Source: Nitrospira sp. (GTDB lineage Bacteria; Nitrospirota; Nitrospiria; Nitrospirales; Nitrospiraceae). Taken from it: DNA of 64,000 nt. Position 1 is the stretch's first letter. Each line of letters starts with the position of its first letter. The notes beneath the pieces were generated by a model, which worked only from the letters and a program-made list of their open reading frames with translations, was not told the origin of the DNA and did no database searches. A program made the position numbers and the translations under genes. Where the stretch lies: positions 1 through 64,000 of the forward strand of contig JAFEBL010000036.1 of assembly GCA_018242665.1 (NCBI GenBank), in the 5' to 3' direction. Below are positions 17,701 to 24,661 of the stretch, piece by piece.

Positions 17701-19461
17701 TTGGCTTTGCGCATCTTTACGTGCCGATCGTGGTGTCAAGTTTTGGTACTGAGCCTTTGTCTCATGAACCTCCAAGCCCTGGCTCAAGTGGCACCCCCAC
17801 TCCCACCGATTTTTGACCCGACCGGCAAATCGACGAAACCGCCTGCTCTGCTCAAGGAAGACTTCAACGCTCCTGCGCCGGAACCACCCAGCTCGATACT
17901 CCCGAACGTGCCGACCACCCCACCTTCGCTACCAGACAACCGGTTGGGAGCGTTCCAAGTGTTCGTGCATGACATCCATGTGACCGGCAGCACCGTCTTT
18001 TCTGAAGCTGAACTCGCTGAGGTGACCGCGCCATATCGCAATCGAACCCTCACGACTGAGGATTTGGAAAAGGTACGGCTCGCCCTCACCCTCTTGTATG
18101 TGAACAGGGGCTATCTCACATCAGGGGCGGTGATCCCGGACCAGGATGTGACGTTCGGCACGATCATCATTCAGATGGTGGAGGGAAAACTCGCGGGCAT
18201 CGACGTCGAGGGCAATGAGTGGTTCCGGAGCTCATATCTCCGCGACCGCGTGGCGCGCGGCCTGTCGACGCCTCTCAACATTTACCCGCTTCAGGAACGG
18301 ATACAACTTCTCCAGCAAGATCCTCGCATCGAACGGATCAATGCGGAATTAAAACCTGGAGACATTCGCGGCGAGAGCGTCTTGAACATACGCGTCAAAG
18401 ACGCCAACCCCTTTAGAGCCTGGCTGGAGTTCAATAACTATCAAACACCGACGGTCGGCGCCGAACGCGGCCTGGCGACCGTGGCCCATCAGAATGTGAC
18501 CGGTCACGGCGACCAATTCATGTTTACCTATGGACGCTCACACGGCGTCAATCCCATCATCGACACGTCGTATAGCGTACCGGTCAATCGCTATGAGACG
18601 ACCCTGACCGCCTACTATCGGCGCAATGCCTTTCTCGTCGTGGAAAATCCTTTTCGAGCCCTGAATTTGAACGTGGACTCCCAGGTGATCGGGATAGCCC
18701 TGCGGCAACCGGTCTATCGGACGGTGACCGATGAGTTCGCACTGACCCTGACGGGGGAGCACTTATATTTGAAGACGACTTCGGCGTTTGACGCTCCCGG
18801 CCTGCCCTCTCTGTTCATTCCTGGTTCATCCACGACAGGAGTGGCCACGGTCAGCGCACTGAGGTTCAGCCAGGAGTATACCCATCGTTCTTCTTCCTTG
18901 GTGTTTGCCGCCCTGTCCCGAGTCAGCGTCGGGTTGAACGTATTAGGGGCCACCATCAATAGCGGACCTCTCCCCGATGGACAGTTTGTGTCCTGGTTGG
19001 GTCAGGCTCAGGTCGTAAAGCGGTTGGATGACTGGTGGGGCGTGCAATTGGTAGGGCGCGTGGCGGCACAACTGGCAAGTGACAGGCTGTTCCCCCTTGA
19101 ACAAATGCCGGTAGGAGGCCGCTTCAGCGTGCGCGGCTATCGCGAGAACACGCTCGTGCGGGACGACGCCGTACTGGCATCGTTCGAGACGCGAGTGCCG
19201 TTACTACGGTTTCCATCCGGTGAAGACCGTTTGCAGTTCGCCCCGTTCGTCGATGCCGGCCACGCCTGGAACGCCAAAGGACATACCCCTGATCCGCACA
19301 CGTTGGCCAGCGTGGGGGCTGGGCTCCGCTGGATGATCCTTCCTCAGGAGCGCGCCCGCTTTGAGGTGTATTGGGGCCAGCAACTCAACCATGTCCGAAG
19401 CGGCGAGGGCAATTTACAGGATCATGGCATTCATCTCCAACTCGTCGTGCAGGTGCTCTGA
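17701..19461 (+). CDS. Two-partner secretion outer membrane transporter (TpsB, ShlB/FhaC family)
   Basis: This 586-residue protein appears to start with TTG, which gives a full signal peptide (LVLSLCLMNLQALAQ). A proline-rich linker, a POTRA_2-type domain (from VFVHDIHVTGSTVFSEAEL) and a second POTRA-like region follow. A 16-stranded ShlB barrel comes last, containing the Omp85-family VRGYRE motif and the FVDAGHAW strand. Family knowledge says that such proteins recognise the TPS domain of FHA-like exoproteins in the periplasm and pass them across the outer membrane. Here it follows two such exoproteins by 37 bases and abuts the CHAT gene, so one operon is likely. Confidence 0.9.
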   Translation: MALRIFTCRSWCQVLVLSLCLMNLQALAQVAPPLPPIFDPTGKSTKPPALLKEDFNAPAPEPPSSILPNVPTTPPSLPDNRLGAFQVFVHDIHVTGSTVFSEAELAEVTAPYRNRTLTTEDLEKVRLALTLLYVNRGYLTSGAVIPDQDVTFGTIIIQMVEGKLAGIDVEGNEWFRSSYLRDRVARGLSTPLNIYPLQERIQLLQQDPRIERINAELKPGDIRGESVLNIRVKDANPFRAWLEFNNYQTPTVGAERGLATVAHQNVTGHGDQFMFTYGRSHGVNPIIDTSYSVPVNRYETTLTAYYRRNAFLVVENPFRALNLNVDSQVIGIALRQPVYRTVTDEFALTLTGEHLYLKTTSAFDAPGLPSLFIPGSSTTGVATVSALRFSQEYTHRSSSLVFAALSRVSVGLNVLGATINSGPLPDGQFVSWLGQAQVVKRLDDWWGVQLVGRVAAQLASDRLFPLEQMPVGGRFSVRGYRENTLVRDDAVLASFETRVPLLRFPSGEDRLQFAPFVDAGHAWNAKGHTPDPHTLASVGAGLRWMILPQERARFEVYWGQQLNHVRSGEGNLQDHGIHLQLVVQVL

Positions 19462-21804
19462 ATGGCCCATTATCGGCCCACTCGATGCCCGTCGGCCCTA
19501 CGCTTCCCTCGATCCCTATCAAGGACGCTCTGTGTATGCCTGCTCATGCTGTTCGCCTGTGCCGGCTCTCTGGCTGCAGACAGTCCGCCTTCGGCTGATG
19601 AACTGATGCAACGAGGTCAAACGGCTTCCGGACAAGGTGCCTTCGAGGAAGCCCTCCTCGCCTGGAAGGCAGCCGCAAGTCTATACGATCAGAGAGGCGA
19701 GACGAAGGGCCATATTCACGCGCTTACACAGGCCGCCTTTGCCGCTCGTACGTTGGGGCATGTGAATCAGGCGTTCCTGCAAGAAGAGTTAGCCCTGCAC
19801 CTCGCGCGCAAACTGCGCGATCCTCACTGGCTGGCGGTCACGCTCTCCGAGTTGGGGAAAACCTATGTCGTCAATCATCAATACGAGGTTGCAGCGGACT
19901 ATATCGCCCAAGCATTTGAGATCGCAGAGGCACAGCCGTTCCGAACACTGAGTGCCGCACTCCAGAACGATCTTGGAATTGTGCTGGCATTGCAGGGGCG
20001 CCGGGAAGAAGCCTTGGCGGCATTCCACAAATGCGCGGTGAGTTCGAAAGACCAGGGGCTTACCCCTCTCTTCATCCGTGCCCTCGTCAACGCAGCCCGA
20101 ATGGCTATTCAACTCGCACAGTTCGAGGCGGGCGCGTCAGCCTTGGATGAAGCGGCAGAACGGCTCGCCGACACGCGGACTTCTTACGACAAGGCCGAAG
20201 GACTCGTTAATCTGGCTCTGGGATATCGCGATCTGGCCCTGGCTCATCAGGAGTCCTACACCTCCGCCATGAAGCGATCCGCTGCGTTATTGCAGGAAGC
20301 GGCCGGGCTCACGCGCACACCCGGGGAGGCGCGCCTTGCGTCCTACGCCTATGGCCACCTCGGGCATCTTTACGAAGTCGAACGCCGGTTTGATGAGGCG
20401 CTTCAGCTGACTCGGCAAGCAGTGTTCACCGCCCAGTCAGCTCGGGCACCGGAGTCGCTGTACCGGTGGCAATGGCAAAGCGGACGGTTGCTGAATCGTC
20501 TCGGCCGCCTCGACGAGGCCCTCTCGGCTTATCAAGAAGCCGCACTGACTCTGCACCCCATTCGAAGCGAAGTCACCTTCGCCATACAGGCGAACCCGGA
20601 TCAGAATCAGCCCTCGGTTCGCGCACTCTATTTTGAATTGGCCGACTTACTGCTGAGGCGAGCGGCCTTGATACGCGACAATCGGGAAGCCGAACCCTAC
20701 TTGCGCGCGGCCCGGGATGTGATTGAAGCATTTAAGGCGGCAGAACTTCGGGACTACTTTCGAGACGATTGCGTCGACCAGATGCAGGCCCGCATCACGA
20801 AACTGGATACGCTCTCGCCTTCCACCGCCATCGTCTATCCCATCGTCTTCAGCGATCGCACCGAATTACTCGTGAGCCTTCCTGACGGGCTCACACGACA
20901 TTCGATTCCGGTGACCGCTGCGATCCTGACGGACGAAGTCCGCCGCTTCCGGCATAGGCTCGAAAAACGCACCACCCGTGAATATCTGCCTCACGCCCAG
21001 CAATTGTATGATTGGCTGATTCGGCCGCTTGCTCCAGACCTTCGCCGGCTCAACGTAAACACATTGGTCTTTGTCCCCGACGGTTCGCTCCGCACCATTC
21101 CCATGTCGGCGCTGCATGACGGAGACCGATTCCTGATCGAGCAGTATGCCGTGGCCATGTCTCCTGGTCTTGATCTGACCGACCCTCACCCCATCAACCG
21201 GACTGGGGTCCGCATACTGTCCAGTGGGTTGACCAAAGCCGTGCAGGGCTTTCCTCCATTACCGCATGTCGCGGAAGAAATCAGTTACATCCATTCGCTC
21301 TTCAAGGGAGAGCAACTGCTCGACAGCAACTTCATTGCGCCGCGGATTGAAACAGAATTGGAGGACGGCCGCTACACCATCCTCCACATTGCCACCCATG
21401 GACAGTTTGCCACGGACGTCAATCAGTCATTCCTTCTCACCTTTGACGATCGGCTGAACATGACTCAGTTGGAGCGGCTGGTAGGGCTGTTTCGCTTTCG
21501 TCAAGATCCGCTGGAACTGCTGACCTTGAGCGCCTGTCAAACCGGCATTGGTGATGACCGGGCCGCGCTTGGCCTTGCCGGCATTGCGGTGAAAGCGGGA
21601 GCCAGGAGTGCGCTCGCCACACTCTGGTTCATCAATGACGATGCATCATCCGAACTGGTGTCCGAATTTTATCGGCAACTACATGACGCACCCATCTCAA
21701 AGGCACGTGCTTTGCAGCTTGCACAACTGAAGCTGTTGTCGGACCGCGTCTATGAGCATCCTGCCTATTGGGCAGCGTTTCTGCTATTGAATAACTGGCT
21801 GTGA
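19462..21804 (+). CDS. Exported TPR-CHAT domain protein (caspase-like protease fold)
   Basis: This 780-residue protein has a signal peptide (LCVCLLMLFACAGSLAA) and an alpha-helical TPR array over about residues 50-430. A C-terminal CHAT domain carries the expected catalytic pair: His646 in HIATHGQF and Cys692 in LSACQTG, followed by GLAGIAVKAGARSALATLW. CHAT proteins are caspase/separase-like peptidases. This one should be periplasmic or secreted, so it is unlikely to be an intracellular cell-death effector. Its ATG directly follows the TpsB stop codon, implying coupling. Processing or quality control of the two exoproteins is a reasonable inference; similar FHA/ShlB/CHAT/DUF928 neighbourhoods are known in cyanobacteria. 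Confidence 0.85.
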   Translation: MAHYRPTRCPSALRFPRSLSRTLCVCLLMLFACAGSLAADSPPSADELMQRGQTASGQGAFEEALLAWKAAASLYDQRGETKGHIHALTQAAFAARTLGHVNQAFLQEELALHLARKLRDPHWLAVTLSELGKTYVVNHQYEVAADYIAQAFEIAEAQPFRTLSAALQNDLGIVLALQGRREEALAAFHKCAVSSKDQGLTPLFIRALVNAARMAIQLAQFEAGASALDEAAERLADTRTSYDKAEGLVNLALGYRDLALAHQESYTSAMKRSAALLQEAAGLTRTPGEARLASYAYGHLGHLYEVERRFDEALQLTRQAVFTAQSARAPESLYRWQWQSGRLLNRLGRLDEALSAYQEAALTLHPIRSEVTFAIQANPDQNQPSVRALYFELADLLLRRAALIRDNREAEPYLRAARDVIEAFKAAELRDYFRDDCVDQMQARITKLDTLSPSTAIVYPIVFSDRTELLVSLPDGLTRHSIPVTAAILTDEVRRFRHRLEKRTTREYLPHAQQLYDWLIRPLAPDLRRLNVNTLVFVPDGSLRTIPMSALHDGDRFLIEQYAVAMSPGLDLTDPHPINRTGVRILSSGLTKAVQGFPPLPHVAEEISYIHSLFKGEQLLDSNFIAPRIETELEDGRYTILHIATHGQFATDVNQSFLLTFDDRLNMTQLERLVGLFRFRQDPLELLTLSACQTGIGDDRAALGLAGIAVKAGARSALATLWFINDDASSELVSEFYRQLHDAPISKARALQLAQLKLLSDRVYEHPAYWAAFLLLNNWL

Positions 21805-21830
21805 CGGACTTGGTATAGGAGGGTGATGTC

Positions 21831-22559
21831 TTGGCGACACGGTTCCATCGCTGCATGGCTCACATGCTCGGCGTGACGATCCTGTTCACCGCGCTGGTGA
21901 ATTCGAGCGCCGCGATAGCGGATGGGGAGCCTGAGCTTCCGACCTACCATGCACCGCAAAAGATGACTCCCCGTGCCCGCATTGGAGGAAGCTTGCGTGG
22001 CAGTGACGGTGACGACCCCGCGATCGCCGCGCTCGTTCCCGACCATGTCGGCATGACCGCCAGGCAACATCCAGCCTTCAATTGGTTCGTATCCAAACCT
22101 ACGTCGTTGCCGATCAGATTCACGCTCATTGATGAACGATCGATCCGCGCTTTGGTCGAACAATCGCTTCCGGCTCCAAGCCAACCCGGAGTCTACACCG
22201 TCAAGCTCGAAGACTTGGACTTCGCACTGCAAGCGAACGTTCAATACCGATGGTATATCTCCGTGATCAAGGACGCCGACTCTCCCTCGCAGGATATCGT
22301 GACCGGCGGAATGATCGAGCGTTGCGAATTCAACGAATGCTCCATATTGGGTGCCATGACGACCTGTACCCGCGAAGCGGTCTCGACCAGCGCCATCAAG
22401 GGATTTTGGTACGATGCCATGGGTTGTGTATGCGAACTGATTGAATCCAATCCGACAGACATCGGCCTCCGGAAACAGCGTGCGGCCTTACTCAGGCAAG
22501 TAGGCCTGCACGAGGTGGCGGACTGGGACCTCGCACATTCCCATGCCTGGCACCGGTGA
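21831..22559 (+). CDS. Exported DUF928-like protein, copy 1
   Basis: This 242-residue protein starts with TTG: AGGAGG lies seven bases upstream, and the frame then gives a signal peptide (LGVTILFTALVNSSAAIA). An ATG at 21855 is an alternative start. The mature part has the DUF928 layout: a Pro/Arg-rich start (PRARIGGSLRG), LVPDHVGMT, FNWFVSKP, a Gly-Gly-Met-Ile-Glu-Arg segment after YRWYISVI, and a helical C-terminus. DUF928 has no established function, but the family accompanies CHAT and FHA/ShlB genes in cyanobacteria. The gene lies 26 bases after the CHAT gene. Confidence 0.75.
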   Translation: MATRFHRCMAHMLGVTILFTALVNSSAAIADGEPELPTYHAPQKMTPRARIGGSLRGSDGDDPAIAALVPDHVGMTARQHPAFNWFVSKPTSLPIRFTLIDERSIRALVEQSLPAPSQPGVYTVKLEDLDFALQANVQYRWYISVIKDADSPSQDIVTGGMIERCEFNECSILGAMTTCTREAVSTSAIKGFWYDAMGCVCELIESNPTDIGLRKQRAALLRQVGLHEVADWDLAHSHAWHR

Positions 22560-22562
22560 CAA

Positions 22563-23303
22563 ATGCCCTACTGTCGAACCGTCTTTCTACTGGTCCTTGC
22601 AGCACTAGGGATAGCCGGCCCACTCCCGTCATGGCTTCCATTCAGCCCTTCCGACAGTTTCGCTACCGAATCTGCCGTCTCGCCTGACAGCCGCCTGCCT
22701 CAGTACAAACCACGAAAGCCCAATGCCCCCAGAGCACGCCTGGGCGGGCAGATGCGCGGAGACGCAGGCACGCTCGTTCTCATCGCCCTGGTCCCCGACC
22801 ATGTGGCATTCACCGTGAAGAATGATCCGACTCTCTGTTGGTATCAATCTCTGCGCACGCCTCAACCCATGATGCTCACCGTGGTCGACTCTCGCGGGAT
22901 CCGCCCCATCCTTGAACATTCATTTCCCTCGCCAGTCCGAGCCGGCATTCATTGCCTGAAGCCCCGCGACTATGGAGTCGAGTTCCGGGCAGAAGAGTCG
23001 TATCGATGGTATGTGACGGTCGTGATGGACCGCAACAGACCATCGCTCGATGTCGTCGCGGGTGGAATGATCGAGCGCATCGCCCTCGATGAGGCTTGCG
23101 CTCTCGGCCTTCCATGCCCCTCGCCGTCCTGTGACACCGATGGAATTTTTCGCTATGCCGAGTCAGGGCTCTGGTACGACGCCATCGCCTGTTTGGTGGA
23201 ACTCCTCGAACAGGATCCGCGCAAAGATGGCGTAGAACAAATGCTCGACCACTTGTTGCGTCAATCCGGTGTACACCTGCCGAAAGACTCTTCTCTCGAA
23301 TAA
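22563..23303 (+). CDS. Exported DUF928-like protein, copy 2
   Basis: This 246-residue paralogue of the preceding protein starts three bases after its stop. It has a signal peptide (VFLLVLAALGIAGPLPSW) and the same landmarks in order: PRARLGGQMRG, LVPDHVAFT, LCWYQS, YRWYVTVV, VAGGMIERI and a C-terminal helical segment with GLWYDAIACLVELLEQDP. Tandem duplication of this accessory gene parallels the tandem duplication of the exoproteins, so each DUF928 copy may serve one exoprotein (inference). It is the last gene of the secretion unit before a 313 bp gap. Confidence 0.75.
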   Translation: MPYCRTVFLLVLAALGIAGPLPSWLPFSPSDSFATESAVSPDSRLPQYKPRKPNAPRARLGGQMRGDAGTLVLIALVPDHVAFTVKNDPTLCWYQSLRTPQPMMLTVVDSRGIRPILEHSFPSPVRAGIHCLKPRDYGVEFRAEESYRWYVTVVMDRNRPSLDVVAGGMIERIALDEACALGLPCPSPSCDTDGIFRYAESGLWYDAIACLVELLEQDPRKDGVEQMLDHLLRQSGVHLPKDSSLE

Positions 23304-23384
23304 GTGTCTCTTTCAGAAGACTCCCCTAGTTCTCTCACCATCAGCATGCTTCCCGCTCCACACAAAGGACAGAATCCCATCGCG

Positions 23385-23421
23385 GTATCGAATCTGATAC
23401 GTCCCGCATCTGATTCGATAC
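23385..23421. promoter_or_regulatory. Tandem dyad pair 2 (GTATC-N6-GATAC), putative enhancer
   Basis: Site A at 23385-23400, GTATCGAATCTGATAC, has perfect arms. Site B at 23406-23421, GCATCTGATTCGATAC, has one arm base changed. The starts are 21 bp apart. The pair lies about 142-163 bases upstream of the predicted start from the sigma-54-like promoter at 23530. As at pair 1, the right-hand site continues as GATACAGT. Confidence 0.6.
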
Positions 23422-23529
23422 AGTGACTCGGCAATGGCTTTCATCCAGCCTCATCAGTCGCGAGAACCAGATGCGCGACGACCCAGTTTTTTCTATGCAT
23501 CATCATTGCAGCCTCGTGGCAATGCCAAT

Positions 23530-23545
23530 TGGCACGACTGTTGCT
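23530..23545 (+). promoter_or_regulatory. Sigma-54-like promoter for the small membrane protein and RHH cassette
   Basis: The sequence TGGCAC-GACTG-TTGCT is a full match to the -24/-12 consensus, with correct GG-GC spacing. It ends 72 bases before the ATG at 23617. Confidence 0.7.
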
Positions 23546-23616
23546 GCACCAGAAGGCCTAGGCGATATTCGGGCGACTGTGAACCCAGTGCCCTTCGAGA
23601 TAGAAAGGAGCCTGAC

Positions 23617-23742
23617 ATGGAACTCGTCATGGGTGGTCTCCTTGTGGGAGTCAGCGGCATGTTGGCGTTGCTGATCGTGGCCGTTTGGAAGGACAGCGCT
23701 TCCAACAAAAATGAAACGAATGCGCCGCACCGGGGAGCCTGA
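23617..23742 (+). CDS. Very small membrane protein
   Basis: This 41-residue protein is essentially one transmembrane helix (GGLLVGVSGMLALLIVAVW) with a short charged tail. It has a clear Shine-Dalgarno (AAAGGAG) and lies 72 bases downstream of a sigma-54-like promoter, the same geometry as the small membrane protein at 10897. The two proteins share little beyond size and topology. No family is recognised. It precedes the ribbon-helix-helix gene by about 100 bases on the same strand. Confidence 0.5.
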   Translation: MELVMGGLLVGVSGMLALLIVAVWKDSASNKNETNAPHRGA

Positions 23743-23846
23743 TCAGACCAGCACCGATTCAGAGGGCCAACAGCACAGCCAGACGACGAATCAAGGAGCA
23801 ACAGAGAGGCATCGCCCCTTCGCCCCTCGCGCAAAGGAGTTGCACG

Positions 23847-24128
23847 ATGAATCGACTCATCTACCTCAGACCGCAAAAGCGCCAACGCATGACCGTCAGC
23901 CTTCCTGCCGAATTACTCGAACGTATGCGGGATGCAGCCTATTGGACATCCGGCACCACGATGGCTGGGCTGATTTCCTCGGCCATGGAACACATGCTGC
24001 ACAATTTGGAGACTCAAAACGGCCGCCCCTTTTCCCCTCGCCTTCAAGACCTGAAACCCGGACGTCCTCGCACGAATAAGGCCGTCCCCACGCCTGTATC
24101 TGAACACATACAATCCGTATCCGGATAG
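23847..24128 (+). CDS. Ribbon-helix-helix (CopG/ParD-like) DNA-binding protein
   Basis: This 93-residue protein has a basic start followed by the beta-strand MTVSLPAELLERMRDAAY and two helices (TTMAGLISSAMEHMLHNLE). The basic C-terminal tail includes LKPGRPRTNK. This is a ribbon-helix-helix fold of the kind seen in small regulators and antitoxins. No partner toxin is adjacent. AAAGGAG lies upstream of the ATG. The stop codon at 24126-24128 lies inside the second dyad of pair 3, so the gene overlaps the next control region. It may regulate this locus, but the GTATC dyads look more like enhancer sites for a sigma-54 activator. Confidence 0.65.
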   Translation: MNRLIYLRPQKRQRMTVSLPAELLERMRDAAYWTSGTTMAGLISSAMEHMLHNLETQNGRPFSPRLQDLKPGRPRTNKAVPTPVSEHIQSVSG

Positions 24129-24132
24129 ATAC
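24096..24132. promoter_or_regulatory. Tandem dyad pair 3 (GTATC-N6-GATAC), putative enhancer
   Basis: Site A at 24096-24111, GTATCTGAACACATAC, has one arm base changed. Site B at 24117-24132, GTATCCGGATAGATAC, has perfect arms. The starts are 21 bp apart. The pair overlaps the 3' end of the ribbon-helix-helix gene and lies 150 bases upstream of a degenerate sigma-54-like element. Confidence 0.5.
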
Positions 24133-24245
24133 GAGCGCTCCACGGTTTCGTTCACTGTCCTGCTCCTTACTCCTGAGAAATCTCCTACAGTCGTGGAAGG
24201 CCTTCCGTCCATGTGACGATGAGGCCCTCATGCCAATCACTGCAC

Positions 24246-24260
24246 AAGCACGCCTTTTGC
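24246..24260 (+). promoter_or_regulatory. Degenerate sigma-54-like promoter
   Basis: The sequence AAGCAC-GCCTT-TTGC keeps the -12 TTGC and the spacing, but the -24 GG is AG. It lies 150 bases after the start of dyad pair 3, matching the 145-159 bases at the other two pairs. It may be weak or decayed. Transcription from it would lead into the TonB receptor. Confidence 0.35.
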
Positions 24261-24579
24261 GTGAGCACATTCTGAATCAAACGACTCCCAGGTTATTCTT
24301 CCATGTGACAACACCAGAGACATCCGGCCGGGGTCTTACGGAATGCTATACGCCTTCGAATCCAGCCGCACGCCACATCTCCTCACGCCCTCTCGCCGGC
24401 TGTGTTTTCTCACCACTCACACGTACCGTTACGGCAGGACAGGATGCGATGGCGACAGACATTGTGTGCATTCTGTCGTGGGCTCAGGAGCCTCCGTTGC
24501 CCCATTACCTACCAGGCTCAACGCCTGTCACGTTGTACGGAGGCTGACCCTATCCTCTCGCCCGCCGGCGAAGCGCGAG

Positions 24580-24654
24580 CATTTCTCAAAGCGGAACCTG
24601 TCCACAGGCGCAGTCGGCACCCGGGTGATGGGCTGGGTCACGGTGGGATGGTGA
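24580..24654 (+). pseudogene. Possible remnant of a TonB-dependent receptor C-terminus
   Basis: The frame ending at 24654 finishes with VGTRVMGWVTVGW. The intact receptor downstream finishes with IGRRVMGWLTLRF. The match is confined to the last dozen or so residues, and no upstream receptor body is present. This suggests a deleted neighbour copy; chance similarity remains possible. Confidence 0.3.
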
Positions 24655-24661
24655 GCAACCC

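Larger units (their letters stand above)
23304..23616. other. 313 bp intergenic region with dyad pair 2 and a sigma-54-like promoter
   Basis: No credible gene is present. The region contains the tandem dyads at 23385-23421, the -24/-12 element at 23530-23545, and a leader with a Shine-Dalgarno AAAGGAG before the small membrane protein at 23617. Confidence 0.6.
24129..24661. other. 533 bp gene-poor region before the TonB-dependent receptor
   Basis: The region holds a degenerate sigma-54-like element (24246-24260) and a possible remnant of a TonB-receptor C-terminus (about 24580-24654). No cobalamin-type riboswitch landmarks were seen. Short open frames in the region have no convincing start or protein-like composition. 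Confidence 0.5.

Noticed and set aside
19462-21804. CHAT protein as a CRISPR-linked or gasdermin-type cell-death effector
   Set aside because: No cas, gasdermin-like or toxin gene is nearby, and the protein carries a signal peptide; the secretion-locus context explains it better.
23847-24128. Ribbon-helix-helix protein as antitoxin of a toxin-antitoxin pair
   Set aside because: No toxin-sized open frame with a start signal lies next to it; the adjacent frames are intergenic noise or a small membrane protein.
24230-24547. Open frame of 105 codons before the TonB receptor
   Set aside because: It has no Shine-Dalgarno sequence, low protein-like character and no recognisable motif; it overlaps the degenerate promoter region.
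24129-24661. Cobalamin or other metabolite riboswitch upstream of the TonB receptor
   Set aside because: None of the conserved box sequences or the expected pairing arrangement could be found by eye.
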